From Cellulomonas sp. Y8 (GTDB lineage: Bacteria > Actinomycetota > Actinomycetes > Actinomycetales > Cellulomonadaceae): 64,000 nt of DNA. Position 1 is the first letter of the stretch, and each line of letters opens with the position of its first letter. The translations under genes were made by a program, and so were the position numbers. Shown in pieces: positions 17,673-26,755 of the stretch. The notes under the pieces were generated by a model, which saw nothing but the letters and a program-made list of their open reading frames with translations, was not told where the DNA came from and did no database searches. The DNA lies in contig NZ_CP041203.1 of the NCBI RefSeq assembly GCF_008033115.1, forward strand, positions 3,844,001 to 3,908,000. Reading direction: 5' to 3'.

Positions 17673-20648
17673 ATGCGCCTCGCACGACGCCTCGCACCAC
17701 GCCTGGCGGCGATCGCCGTCGCCGCCGCGCTGACGGGGACCGGCCTCGCCGCGTCCGCCGGCGCCGCCGACCCGGACCCCGACCGCCTCGCCCTGTCGGT
17801 GGTCGGCGACGGCGCCACCACGGGCAACGTGGCGGTGCCGGTCGCGATCCAGCTGCTCGACGGCGAGGGCGTCCTGGGTGGCAGCATCGCGCTGCCGACC
17901 GCCGCCGACGCGGGGACGGGTCAGCACGCGTTCACCCTCGGCGCCGACCGGGACCAGCAGGGCGCGCTCCAGCAGTCGGCCGACCACCGGTACGTGACGC
18001 TCGGCGGGTACGACGCGGCGCCCGGCACCGCCGCCGTGAACGACGCCGACGCCCCGGGGCTGCTCCGGGTGGCGGCGCTGGTGGGCGCGGACGGCTCGGT
18101 CGACACCTCGACGACGCTGGCCGACGGCTTCTCGAAGCGGCACGTCCGCGGCGTGGTGACGGCGGACGGCTCGACGCTCTGGGCAGGCGGGCACGGCAAC
18201 GACGCGCCGACGACCAAGGGCGGCGTGCTGGCGGTCCCCCGGGGCGGCGACGCGCCGACCGCGGTGGTGTCCGGCTCGTCGACGCTCAACAACGCGCGGG
18301 TGCCCGTGATCCACGACGGGCAGCTGTACGTGTCGAGCGACCGCTCCGGGTTCTCCGGCGTCAGCGCCGTCGGCACCGGCCTGCCCACGACCGGGGGCGC
18401 CGCCCAGACGCTCGTCGCGGCCGCCCCCGCCGGCTCCGACGTCGCGCACGACTTCACGTTCGTCGGCGACGACCTGCTGTACGTCACCTACACCGAGGGC
18501 ACGAGCCCCGGCCTGGCGAAGTACGTCCGCGACGGCGCCGCCTGGACCTACGTCGGGAGCTACGCCGGCGCGTTCTGGGGCGTCACCGGCCGCGTGGCCG
18601 GCGACGACGTCGTGCTGTACGCGGTCCGCGGCGCCCTCCAGGGCAACGAGGCGGTCCGGCTGATCGACACCGGCGACGCCACGTTCGACGTCGCGCAGGA
18701 GCGCACGATCGCGCAGGCGGCGCCGGGCACCGCGTTCCGCGGCGTCGCGTTCGCCCCGGGCTACGTGCCGGGCACCGACGCGGTCGACCCGGGGGAGGAG
18801 CTGCCGACGCTGGCCTGGGACGTGCGTGTCGCGGGCGGCACCGGCAACGCGCTGTCCGCGGTCGTCGGCGACCCGGCCAACCCGGCGGCGACCGGCACCG
18901 TGGCGGACCCCCTCGGCGAGGACGTCACGCTGACGGCGACCTCCGGCGACGCCGCCGTTCTCGCCGACTCGGCGATCCGGCTCACGACGGCCGCGGGCGG
19001 CCGGTTCACGCTGACCGCCACGCCGACGGCCGCCGGTCGCGCCCCGATCACGGTCACCGCCACGACCGCCGACGGCCGCACCGCGACCTCGGTGCTCGAC
19101 TACTGGGTCTCCGCCGCGCTGGCCGACCCGACCGCCGCGGCCTACGTCGGCATGTCCGACGCCTCGGCCGCGTACGACGTGGGCGACGGCTACTTCCTCG
19201 CCGGCGACGACGACAGCAACCAGATCCGCCTGTTCGCCCCCGCGGGCGGCGAGCCGGTGGCGGAGTTCGACGTCCAGGCGCAGGTCGCACCCGGCGACCC
19301 GTCGCGCCCGGACGACGCCTGGGACATCGAGGCCGCCGCGCGCGTCGGCGACACGATCTACTGGGTCGGCTCCCTCGGGAACACCAACAGCGGCAACGTC
19401 CGGCCGGCGCGGGACGTCGTGGTCGCCACCCGCGTGCACGGCTCCGGCGCGGCCACCACGCTCGAGTACGTCGGGTCGGCGCACGGCATCCGCCAGGCGC
19501 TCGTCGACTGGGACGCGGCCGACGGCCACGGCCTGGGCGCCGACCACTTCGGATTCACCGCCGCGACCCGGCCGGGCACCTCGGCGCGCGGGCCGCACTC
19601 GCTGAACCTGGAGGGCGCGACGATCGCCCCCGACGGCACCACGCTGTGGCTCGGCTTCCGCTCGCCGATCATCACCGGCGCCGACGGCGTCGAGCGCGCC
19701 GTCGTCATCGGCGTCCGGGACATCGCCGGCGTCGTGGCGGGGACGGCCACCCCGCAGATCGGCGAGCCGGTCCTGCTCGACCTCGACGGCCTCGCGATCC
19801 GCGACATGGAGCGCACCGGCGACGGGCGGTACCTGATCCTGGCCGGCGGCTCCGACGAGGAGGGCGAGTTCACGCTGTTCGGCTGGAACGGCGACCCGGC
19901 GGATGCTCCCGTGCGCTCGGCGGCCCTGCCGTCGCTCGCCGGCTGGGACGGCTCGTACGAGGGCATCGTCAGCGCCTCGTCGCTCGCGGACGGCACCGTC
20001 GTCCGCCTGCTGCAGGACGCCGGCGAGGTCGACATCTACGGCACGGGCACCGTCGCGCAGGAGCTGCCGAGCCCGGAGCTCAAGAAGTTCGTCGGGCACG
20101 ACTACGCGCTCGACCTCGGCGCGGTGTTCACGCCGAAGTCGGTGACGCTGCCCGGCGGCGCGACGACGCTGCGGGTCGGCGAGCCGGTCGACCTGGCGCT
20201 GGCCGGGTTCGCGGCCGGCGAGCGCGTGTCGGTGGTGCTGAACTCCGACCCGGTCACGCTCGCGACCGTCGTGGCCGGCGCGGACGGCCGGGCCGTCGCG
20301 CGGGTCGTGGTCCCCGCCTCGGTGCCGGCCGGCGCGCACACGCTGGTCGTCTCGGCGGTCAGCGGGGAGGCCCGGCTCGGCGTGACGGTGCTGCCCGCCG
20401 CGGCGGGCGACGACGGCACGGTCGACCCGGGCGCGGGGTCCGGCGCGGGTGCGGCCTCCGGGACCGGCGGGGGCGCCGGCAGCACCGCGTCCGGCGCCGG
20501 CGGCCGGCTGGCCGTGACGGGCGCCGACCTCGCGGCGCCGCTCGCGCTCGCCGGGCTGCTTCTGGTCGGGGGCGGCGCCACGGTGCTCGCGGTCCGGCGG
20601 CGGACGGCCGCGCAGGTGGCCGCCCGTGCGGAGGACGCCACCGCCTGA
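17673..20648 (+). CDS. Large secreted protein, LAXTG sortase-anchored
   Basis: This 991-residue protein has a signal peptide (MRLARRLAPRLA, hydrophobic core, cleavage near SAGAA at 32) and a C-terminal sorting signal: LAVTG at 946-950, a hydrophobic stretch and a basic RRR tail. LAXTG is the recognition motif of class E sortases of high-GC Gram-positives, so the protein should be fixed to peptidoglycan. The body is beta-rich with repeated blade-like segments (DGSTLWAGG, GDDLLYVTYTEG, DGTTLWLGFRSP) suggesting a beta-propeller, then an Ig-like region near 850-920 and a Gly/Ala/Ser linker. No catalytic motif was recognised. GGAGG precedes the ATG. Confidence 0.85.
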   Translation: MRLARRLAPRLAAIAVAAALTGTGLAASAGAADPDPDRLALSVVGDGATTGNVAVPVAIQLLDGEGVLGGSIALPTAADAGTGQHAFTLGADRDQQGALQQSADHRYVTLGGYDAAPGTAAVNDADAPGLLRVAALVGADGSVDTSTTLADGFSKRHVRGVVTADGSTLWAGGHGNDAPTTKGGVLAVPRGGDAPTAVVSGSSTLNNARVPVIHDGQLYVSSDRSGFSGVSAVGTGLPTTGGAAQTLVAAAPAGSDVAHDFTFVGDDLLYVTYTEGTSPGLAKYVRDGAAWTYVGSYAGAFWGVTGRVAGDDVVLYAVRGALQGNEAVRLIDTGDATFDVAQERTIAQAAPGTAFRGVAFAPGYVPGTDAVDPGEELPTLAWDVRVAGGTGNALSAVVGDPANPAATGTVADPLGEDVTLTATSGDAAVLADSAIRLTTAAGGRFTLTATPTAAGRAPITVTATTADGRTATSVLDYWVSAALADPTAAAYVGMSDASAAYDVGDGYFLAGDDDSNQIRLFAPAGGEPVAEFDVQAQVAPGDPSRPDDAWDIEAAARVGDTIYWVGSLGNTNSGNVRPARDVVVATRVHGSGAATTLEYVGSAHGIRQALVDWDAADGHGLGADHFGFTAATRPGTSARGPHSLNLEGATIAPDGTTLWLGFRSPIITGADGVERAVVIGVRDIAGVVAGTATPQIGEPVLLDLDGLAIRDMERTGDGRYLILAGGSDEEGEFTLFGWNGDPADAPVRSAALPSLAGWDGSYEGIVSASSLADGTVVRLLQDAGEVDIYGTGTVAQELPSPELKKFVGHDYALDLGAVFTPKSVTLPGGATTLRVGEPVDLALAGFAAGERVSVVLNSDPVTLATVVAGADGRAVARVVVPASVPAGAHTLVVSAVSGEARLGVTVLPAAAGDDGTVDPGAGSGAGAASGTGGGAGSTASGAGGRLAVTGADLAAPLALAGLLLVGGGATVLAVRRRTAAQVAARAEDATA

Positions 20649-20669
20649 CCGGTCCGGCCCCGGACAGCC

Positions 20670-20707
20670 GAGGACCCCCGGTCGGATCGCTCCGGCCGGG
20701 GGTCCTC
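20670..20707 (+). terminator. Terminator after the large surface protein gene
   Basis: Arms of 17 bases (20670-20686 and 20691-20707) pair with one G:U and a TCGC loop, 21 bases after the stop codon. No T-run follows, as is common in this group. Confidence 0.8.
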
Positions 20708-20839
20708 GTCGTGGTGCGCCGGCCCGTCGCGGGCGTCCCGTGACGATCTCGTGTGCGTCCTGCGCACGGCCCGGGCAGCCGGGCGGCCACGCGGCCTGAG
20801 TGGCCGGTGCGGGGGTGCGGCGGCTCGTACGGTGAACCG

Positions 20840-23371
20840 GTGCCCCCGCTCTCCCCGCTGCTCCGCCGTGCCCTCACGACCCTGACCGCCCTGCTCGTGG
20901 CGGTGCTCGTGACCCCGGTCGGGGCATCGGCCGGGGTGCCGGGCGCGCTGCCGCGCGCGCTGCCGGGCGCGGCGGACCGCGCCGCCGCGGCGAGGCCCGC
21001 CGAGACGGCGGCCGAGCCGCCCGTGCTGCTCGTCGGCGTCACCGGCCTGCGCTGGGACGACCTGAGCGCCGTCGGCACCCCGGCCCTCGCGGAGCTCGCC
21101 GCGACGGGCGCCGTCGGGAGCACGGTCGTCCGGAGCGTGCGCTCGTTCACCTGCCCGAGCGCCGGCTGGCTCGCCGTCGGCGCGGGCGGTCGCGCGGACG
21201 ACACCCGGGTCGCCGACGGGAGCTGCCGCACCCTGACCGAGCCCGGCGCGGCGGGCCGGGTGCCGGGCTGGGACGACTACGTCGCGGCGACGGACGCCTC
21301 CGCGTACGACTCCCGGCTCGGGCTGCTCGGCGACGCCGTCGCGTCGTCCGGTCTCGCCGCGACCGGCATCGGGCCGGGCGCGGCGGTCGCCCTCGCCGGC
21401 GCGGACGGCCGGGTGGTGGAGGAGCACGTCGACCGGCCCGAGGGCGTCGACGACCTGCGCGACGCGACGGCGGCCGCGCTGGCCGGGTCGTCGCTGGTGG
21501 TCGTGGACGCGGGCTCGGTGCGCGACCCGGGCCGGGCGACGCGGGACCGCGTCGCGTCCGACCGCGCCGGCGGCGAGGCGGACGGGTCCCCGGTGGACGC
21601 CACCCGGGCCGACCCCGCCCAGGAGGTCGGCCCCGAGGTCGTCGCCGAACCGGACCGCGCCGAGCAGGTCCGGGCGCTGGACGCCCGCCTCGGTGCCGCC
21701 CTCGAGGCCGCCCGCCTGTCGGACGCGGACCCGACCGTCCTGCTGGTCTCGGTGGCCGACTCCGGCCGCCGCGCGCACCTGCAGGTGGCGGCCGCGACCG
21801 GCCTCGGCGCGCCCGGCGGCCTGCTCGGGTCCGCCTCGACGCGGCAGCCCGGCCTGCTGCAGACGACCGACGTCGCGCCGACCGTCCTCGACGCGCTCGG
21901 CATCCGGGACCACGCCGCCGCGGGCGCGCTCGTGGGCGCGCCGGTGCGGGCCGCCGCCGACGACCGGACGGGCGCCGAGCGTGTCGCGGCGCTCGTCGAC
22001 CAGAACCGGCGCGCCCAGGCGGTCGCGCCGCGCGTCTCGGGGTTCTACGTGCTGTGGGTCGGCCTGAACCTCGCGCTGTACGCCGCGGTGACCGTGGGGC
22101 TGACCCGCCGCGGGCGGTCCCTGCTGGCGTGGGTCCGCCGGCGGTCCCGGGCTGCCGCGGAGGCGCCGCACGCGGACCAGGAGCAGGCCCAGGCCCGCGG
22201 GGTGCTCGAGGTGCTCCGCGTCGCCGCGGTCGCGGTCGCGTCGATCCCGGTGGCGACGTTCCTGGCGAACCTGGTGCCGTGGTGGCGCTCGGGGGAGCCG
22301 GGGTGGGTCCTCGGCCCGCTCGTCGCGGCGTTCGCGCTCGTGGTGTCGGCGACGGCGTGCGCGGTCCCGGCGTGGCGGCGGGTCCCGCTCGGCCCGGTCG
22401 GCGTCGTCGCCGCGATCACGGCGACGGTGCTCGGCCTCGACGTCGCGCTCGGGGCGCGGCTGTCGCTCGACTCGCTGATGGGCCCGGGCTCGCTGGTGGC
22501 CGGGCGGTTCTACGGGTTCGGCAACCCGGCGCTCGCCCTGTTCGTCACCGCGACGGTCCTCGGCGCGGTCGCGCTCGTCGACCCCCTGGTCCGCCGGGGC
22601 CGGCGCCGGGCGGCGACCGCGGTGGTCGCGCTCACCGGGCTGCTGACCCTCGGGGTGGTGTCCGGCATCGTGTCGACCATGCCGACCACCGGGGCGAACT
22701 TCGGCGGCCCGCCGGTGGTCGTCGCGGGCTTCCTGGTGCTGGTCGTGGTGACGGCCGGGGCCCGGCTCGGCTGGCGCCGGCTGGTGCTGGTGGTCGGCGC
22801 GGGGATCTCGGCCTCGGTGGTGCTGTCCGTGCTCGACTGGCTGCGGCCGGCCGACGAGCGGACGCACCTCGGCCGGTTCGTCGAGACCGTGCTGGACGGC
22901 GGGCTGGGCGGCGTCCTGCTGCGCAAGGCCGGTACCAACCTGCGCATCCTGCTCGGCAGCGAGCAGACCCTGCTGGCGATCGGCGGCCTGCTGCTGGTCG
23001 TCATCCTCCTCGGGCGCCCCGCGCGCTCGGCGCTGCGGGCGGCCGACGGCGGTCCGTACGCGTGGTTGTCGGGCGGCGCGCCGCTGCGCGCGCTCACGAA
23101 CGACGCCCCGCTCCTGGTCGGCGGGCTCACGGCGCTCGCGGTGGCGCTGGGGTTCGGGTTCGCGATCAACGACTCCGGCGTCGTCGTGCCCGCGACCGGC
23201 GTCGGGCTGGCGGTGCCGCTGCTGGTGGCCGCGTGCGCGACGTGGCTCCTGGGCCGCACCGCCCGCCCGGGCGGGTCTACGCCGTCCGCGCCATCCGCCG
23301 CGCCGCCCGCAGGCCGAACACCGCCGCCGGCCCGATCGTCGACCCCGGCCCGGGGTACGTCCGGCCCATGA
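20840..23371 (+). CDS. Polytopic membrane protein with N-terminal extracytoplasmic domain
   Basis: This 843-residue protein has a hydrophobic signal or anchor near residues 10-30. An extracytoplasmic region of about 350 residues follows, resembling an alkaline-phosphatase-superfamily fold (LLVGVTGLRWDDLS; later TDVAPTVLDALGI, as in sulfatase/phosphatase folds). After about 395 come some ten membrane helices. Similar actinobacterial proteins are annotated only as hypothetical. The metal-binding nucleophile of phosphatases is not evident, so catalysis is doubtful. The start was set at the GTG 20840, near the hydrophobic segment. Its last 95 bases overlap the convergent KstD-like gene; the final 30 residues are Pro/Ser-rich read-through. 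Confidence 0.75.
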   Translation: MPPLSPLLRRALTTLTALLVAVLVTPVGASAGVPGALPRALPGAADRAAAARPAETAAEPPVLLVGVTGLRWDDLSAVGTPALAELAATGAVGSTVVRSVRSFTCPSAGWLAVGAGGRADDTRVADGSCRTLTEPGAAGRVPGWDDYVAATDASAYDSRLGLLGDAVASSGLAATGIGPGAAVALAGADGRVVEEHVDRPEGVDDLRDATAAALAGSSLVVVDAGSVRDPGRATRDRVASDRAGGEADGSPVDATRADPAQEVGPEVVAEPDRAEQVRALDARLGAALEAARLSDADPTVLLVSVADSGRRAHLQVAAATGLGAPGGLLGSASTRQPGLLQTTDVAPTVLDALGIRDHAAAGALVGAPVRAAADDRTGAERVAALVDQNRRAQAVAPRVSGFYVLWVGLNLALYAAVTVGLTRRGRSLLAWVRRRSRAAAEAPHADQEQAQARGVLEVLRVAAVAVASIPVATFLANLVPWWRSGEPGWVLGPLVAAFALVVSATACAVPAWRRVPLGPVGVVAAITATVLGLDVALGARLSLDSLMGPGSLVAGRFYGFGNPALALFVTATVLGAVALVDPLVRRGRRRAATAVVALTGLLTLGVVSGIVSTMPTTGANFGGPPVVVAGFLVLVVVTAGARLGWRRLVLVVGAGISASVVLSVLDWLRPADERTHLGRFVETVLDGGLGGVLLRKAGTNLRILLGSEQTLLAIGGLLLVVILLGRPARSALRAADGGPYAWLSGGAPLRALTNDAPLLVGGLTALAVALGFGFAINDSGVVVPATGVGLAVPLLVAACATWLLGRTARPGGSTPSAPSAAPPAGRTPPPARSSTPARGTSGP

Positions 23372-24917
23372 CCGACGCCGAGCTGTTCCCGGCCGCGTAC
23401 AGCCCGTCGACGACGCTGCCGTCCTCGCGCAGCGCCCGCCCGTCGGCGTCGGTCAGCACGCCGCCCTTGGTGCCGAGGTCGCCGATGACGACCCGGAACG
23501 CGGTGAACGGCCCGCGCTCCAGCGGGCCGAGGTTCGGGTTCGGGTGCACCGTCGGGTCGCCGTAGTACCGGTCGTACGCGGAGTTGCCGCGGCCGAAGTC
23601 GCCGTCGACGCCCGAGCGCGCGAAGCCGTTGAACCGCTGCACCGTGGCCCGGAACCGCGCGGGGTCGACGCCGATCCGGTCGGCCAGGTCGGCGAGCGAG
23701 GGCGACTTCACGTACATCCCCGCGGCGGCCAGGGCGCGCAGGGCGCGGGGGTCGAGGGCGTAGTTCCGCAGGTACCGGCGGGCGTGCCGGGCGTCGGCGA
23801 CCAGCCAGTAGGCGCCGTCCGGGTCGTGCTCGAGCATGTGGTGGCCGAGGTCGACGTAGGACTCGGACTCGTTGGCGAACCGGTCGCCGCGGGCGTCCAC
23901 CAGGATCGAGTAGGGGAGCGAGCGCTCGCCGACCAGGAACGCGGGCGGCTCGCCCGGCGTCGGCGACGCCACCGAGGCGCCCCACCACGCGTCGTCCATG
24001 AGCTCCACGGCCGCGCCCGCCTCCTGCGCGATCGCGATCGGCCGGCCGACGTTCCCGGGGTTGCCCGACGGGGCGCCGTCGATGCCGTGGAACTTCTGCC
24101 GCCACTCGGCGTTGTGCTCGAACCCGCCGCCCGCGATCATCACGCCGCGGCGGGCGCGCACCACGACCGGCCGGCCCTCGCGGGTGACCCGCACACCCGT
24201 GACCCGGCCGTCCTCGACGACCAGCTGCTCCAGCGGGCTCTCCAGCCACAGCGACGCGCCGCCGCGCTGCACGACCGCGTCGAGGAACGACGTCGCGAGG
24301 GCGGCCCCGATGCCGGCGAGCCGCTGCCCGCGGGCCACCGCGCCCAGGGTGCGGAACACGAACCGGGCGCCGCGCACGAACCCGGCCGGCGTCGACCAGG
24401 CGCGCTCCAGCAGCCACATGTCGTCCGTCTTGATCGGCAGCGGGACCAGGGCGCGGCAGGTCGACCACCAGTCGCCGATCACCTTGGTGTCGAGGGGCTT
24501 CGCCTCGATCGCGCGGCCGATCTTGCCGCCCGGCAGCTCCGGGTAGTAGTCCGGGTAGTCGGTCGCCCGCACGAACCGCATGCCGTGCCGCTCCGCCGTG
24601 GTGACGAAGTCCTCGACGCCGTCGACGAAGGCCTCCTTGCGTGCCCGGTCCGACGCCCGGCCGACGTCGCCCACGCTGGCGTCGAGGTAGGTGAGCGCCT
24701 CCGCGCGGGAGTCGCCGACGCCGTCCCGCCGCATGAGCGGGTTGTCCGGCAGCCACATGCCGCCGCCCGACATCGCCGTGCTGCCGCCCCAGCGGTCGGT
24801 GCTCTCGAGCAGGAGGACGCTCAGGCCCTCGTCCACCGCCCCCAGCGCCGTGGCGAACCCGGCCGCGCCGGTGCCCACCACCACGACGTCGTAGACGTGC
24901 TCGTCGCTCGTGCCCAT
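23277..24917 (-). CDS. FAD-dependent oxidoreductase, 3-ketosteroid-1-dehydrogenase-like
   Basis: This 546-residue flavoprotein starts with VVVVGTGAAGFATA (GTGAAG at about 15-20), then DRWGGSTAMSGGGMWLPDN. That substrate-loop pattern belongs to the KstD/fumarate-reductase group. The C-terminal FAD motif GLYAAGNSSASVMGRTYPGPG is present. KstD enzymes introduce a delta-1 double bond into 3-ketosteroids. No other steroid catabolism gene is nearby, so the true substrate may be another hydrophobic ketone. Upstream on the same strand lies a TetR regulator, with a terminator-like hairpin between them, so control by that TetR is possible but not certain. Confidence 0.82.
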   Translation of the reverse strand: MGTSDEHVYDVVVVGTGAAGFATALGAVDEGLSVLLLESTDRWGGSTAMSGGGMWLPDNPLMRRDGVGDSRAEALTYLDASVGDVGRASDRARKEAFVDGVEDFVTTAERHGMRFVRATDYPDYYPELPGGKIGRAIEAKPLDTKVIGDWWSTCRALVPLPIKTDDMWLLERAWSTPAGFVRGARFVFRTLGAVARGQRLAGIGAALATSFLDAVVQRGGASLWLESPLEQLVVEDGRVTGVRVTREGRPVVVRARRGVMIAGGGFEHNAEWRQKFHGIDGAPSGNPGNVGRPIAIAQEAGAAVELMDDAWWGASVASPTPGEPPAFLVGERSLPYSILVDARGDRFANESESYVDLGHHMLEHDPDGAYWLVADARHARRYLRNYALDPRALRALAAAGMYVKSPSLADLADRIGVDPARFRATVQRFNGFARSGVDGDFGRGNSAYDRYYGDPTVHPNPNLGPLERGPFTAFRVVIGDLGTKGGVLTDADGRALREDGSVVDGLYAAGNSSASVMGRTYPGPGSTIGPAAVFGLRAARRMARTA

Positions 24918-25011
24918 GCGGTCCTCCTCGACGCGATCCGGACACCGATGTCCGTTTGGGCCTCAGCATGGCCCGGGAAGGCGGCACGGCGCAACGGCCG
25001 AGCGGGTGCCC

Positions 25012-25055
25012 TGCGGCGCGACGCGGCGTGGCGCGACGCGGCGTGGCGCGGCGTC
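25012..25055. repeat. Short tandem repeat, about 15-base unit, two to three copies
   Basis: The unit GCGACGCGGCGTGGC recurs head to tail between kstD-like and tetR genes and then degenerates. It lies just before the hairpin at 25076-25120, in non-coding sequence. No function is evident. Confidence 0.4.
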
Positions 25056-25075
25056 GCGTGCGCCGAGCGAGTACG

Positions 25076-25120
25076 CGACGCGTCGAGCGAGCAGCCGGCG
25101 CCTGCTCGCTCGACGTGTCG
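25076..25120 (-). terminator. Hairpin between the tetR and KstD-like genes
   Basis: Arms of 19 bases (25076-25094 and 25102-25120) pair with a single G:U and a 7-base loop. It lies 76 bases past the tetR stop codon, so it may end the tetR transcript. Confidence 0.65.
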
Positions 25121-25195
25121 GCTGCTCGGTCGGCGGGCGGCGGTGCGGCGGCGCGGGCGGACAGGCGGGAGCGGGCGCGGAGCGGGCGGCGCGGG

Positions 25196-25786
25196 TCAGG
25201 CGTCCGTCGGGCCGCCGACGACGAGCGTCGCGGCGGGGAGCTCGTCCGGCGCGTCGACGAGCACGCCCCGCAGCCCGAGCACGAGCGCGCGCCGCACGTG
25301 CGCGGCGGCGTCGCCGCTCTCGACGGCGAGCACCCCCTCCGACATCGCGAACAGCAGCCGCAGGTCCTCGGCCGTCACGTCGGGTCGCACGCGGCCCCGG
25401 GCGCGGGCGTCCGCCAGCGCGGCGTCGAGCAGGGCGCCCGCCCGGCGCTCGACCTCCGCGACCGCCGGGTCGTCGGCGGCGTGCACGGCCCCGAACAGCC
25501 CGGGCGCGGCGACCTGCTGCGCCCCGATCTCGGCGACCAGGTGCTCGACCAGGCGCTCCGGCGGCAGCGTGCCGACGTGCCGCTCCAGCGCGTCGACCCG
25601 CGCCGCGTACACCGCCGCGACGAGGGCGAGCCGGTCGGGGAAGTGCCGGTACAGCGTGCCCCGGCCGACGCCGGCCCGCTGCGCCACGCGGTCGAGCGGA
25701 ACCGCCGCGCCCTCCTCGCGGAACACGGCCTCGGCCGCGGCGACGATCAGCCGCCGGTTGCGCACCGCGTCCCGTCGCTCCGCCAC
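25196..25786 (-). CDS. TetR-family transcriptional regulator
   Basis: This 196-residue protein has the TetR DNA-binding region at about 10-55 (LIVAAAEAVFREEGAAVPLD, then VAQRAGVGRGTLYRHFPD). The ligand domain follows, with the SBP/PsrA-like RADVRPDVTAEDL pattern of many drug- or lipid-responsive regulators. The GTG at 25786 was chosen because the helix-turn-helix follows at the normal distance; the longer open frame crosses the divergent gene. A 21-base dyad just upstream is a good operator candidate. It probably represses itself and perhaps its divergent neighbour or the downstream flavoprotein. Confidence 0.88.
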   Translation of the reverse strand: MAERRDAVRNRRLIVAAAEAVFREEGAAVPLDRVAQRAGVGRGTLYRHFPDRLALVAAVYAARVDALERHVGTLPPERLVEHLVAEIGAQQVAAPGLFGAVHAADDPAVAEVERRAGALLDAALADARARGRVRPDVTAEDLRLLFAMSEGVLAVESGDAAAHVRRALVLGLRGVLVDAPDELPAATLVVGGPTDA

Positions 25787-25812
25787 GTGCCGAGAGTAGG
25801 GGACGCGGCGGG

Positions 25813-25833
25813 CCGGTCGGCTCGACCGACCGG
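25813..25833. promoter_or_regulatory. Candidate TetR operator
   Basis: CCGGTCGG (25813-25820) and CCGACCGG (25826-25833) are perfect inverted arms with a 5-base spacer. The dyad lies 27 bases upstream of the tetR start and 40 bases upstream of the divergent gene at 25874. Confidence 0.55.
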
Positions 25834-25873
25834 ACGACCCCGCCGGACGGCCTCTGCGTGCGAGGCTCGGGGG

Positions 25874-26443
25874 ATGGCTGCCGACGACGACCGTCCCGCG
25901 CGCGCCCGCCCTCGCGACCTGGTCGAGGTCGTGCACGACGCCCCCGCCGAGGACCCCGACCGTCGGGCAGGGGCCCGCCGCCCCGCCCGCCGCTGGGTCC
26001 CGCTCGTGGCCCTCGCGGTCCCGGTGGTCGCCGTCGCGGCGGTGCTCGGGGTCCAGGCGGCGGGAGGCACGTTCGACCTCGACGCGGCCGTCGCGCGGGT
26101 CTCGGAGTCGTCCGACGGGCTCATGCCCTCCGGCAGCGACTACCGGTTCGGGTCGACCGGGTCCGCCGGGCCGGACGTCGGGCTCACCGGCGGTTCCTCG
26201 GACGCCCCGGGCGGCCCCCGCGAGGTCACGGTGCTGTGCGCCTCGGAGCGTGGACGGGGTGCGCACCTCACCGTCACAGCCGGCGGCGAGGTGCTGGGCG
26301 AGGCCGACGTCGCGTGCTCGAACGGCGCCGACCTCGACGCGGAGCCGCTGGTCACGGTGCTGCCGCTGGACGACCTGAGCGGGAGCTGGTCGTTCGAGGT
26401 GCTCCCCGAGACCCGGGCCGCCGTCGCCGTCGTCCTCTCCTGA
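25874..26443 (+). CDS. Hypothetical single-pass membrane protein
   Basis: This 189-residue protein has an acidic/basic cytoplasmic N-terminus, one membrane helix at about 42-63 (WVPLVALAVPVVAVAAVLGV), and an extracytoplasmic beta-rich part. It contains two cysteines (VTVLCASERG and ADVACSNGAD), which could form a disulfide. No family was recognised. It is divergent from tetR, with the candidate operator between them, so it may be a target of that regulator. The ATG was chosen because the frame upstream overlaps tetR. Confidence 0.7.
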   Translation: MAADDDRPARARPRDLVEVVHDAPAEDPDRRAGARRPARRWVPLVALAVPVVAVAAVLGVQAAGGTFDLDAAVARVSESSDGLMPSGSDYRFGSTGSAGPDVGLTGGSSDAPGGPREVTVLCASERGRGAHLTVTAGGEVLGEADVACSNGADLDAEPLVTVLPLDDLSGSWSFEVLPETRAAVAVVLS

Positions 26444-26539
26444 CCCCGCGGCTCACCCCCGGCGCGTGACGACGCGGCGCGCGCCGGGCGCCACGCTGGC
26501 GGCGTCGGGTCAGGACGCGGCGCGGGAGGGGGCGGGGCG

Positions 26540-26746
26540 GTGCTCTACCACATCCGGGTCGTCGGCCCCGAGCGGGACCTCGGCGGGCTGGGCGACTACG
26601 CCGACATCGTGGCGGCGCCGACCGGGGACGGGGCGATCCTGTCCTGCGAGGTGCCCGACGCCTCGGGGCTGACCGGGGTGGTGGCGCTGCTCTGCGACCT
26701 CGGGGTGGACATCGCGGAGCTCCAGGCCGTGTCCCGCCGCGCGTGA
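26540..26746 (+). CDS. Small hypothetical protein, ACT-like size
   Basis: This 68-residue protein begins with GTG; a purine-rich GGGAGGGGGCGGGG lies just upstream. The sequence alternates beta and alpha patterns (LYHIRVVGPERDL, LTGVVALLCDLGVDIAELQAV) like a single ACT-type regulatory fold. No family was identified with certainty. It follows the membrane protein gene by 96 bases and converges on the DUF1254 gene. It is likely to be a real gene given the codon pattern, but this is moderate. Confidence 0.55.
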   Translation: MLYHIRVVGPERDLGGLGDYADIVAAPTGDGAILSCEVPDASGLTGVVALLCDLGVDIAELQAVSRRA

Positions 26747-26755
26747 CGTCGGCGG

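Noticed and set aside
23277-25786. A steroid degradation cluster around the KstD-like gene
   Set aside because: No other steroid catabolic gene is in the window; only a TetR regulator is adjacent.
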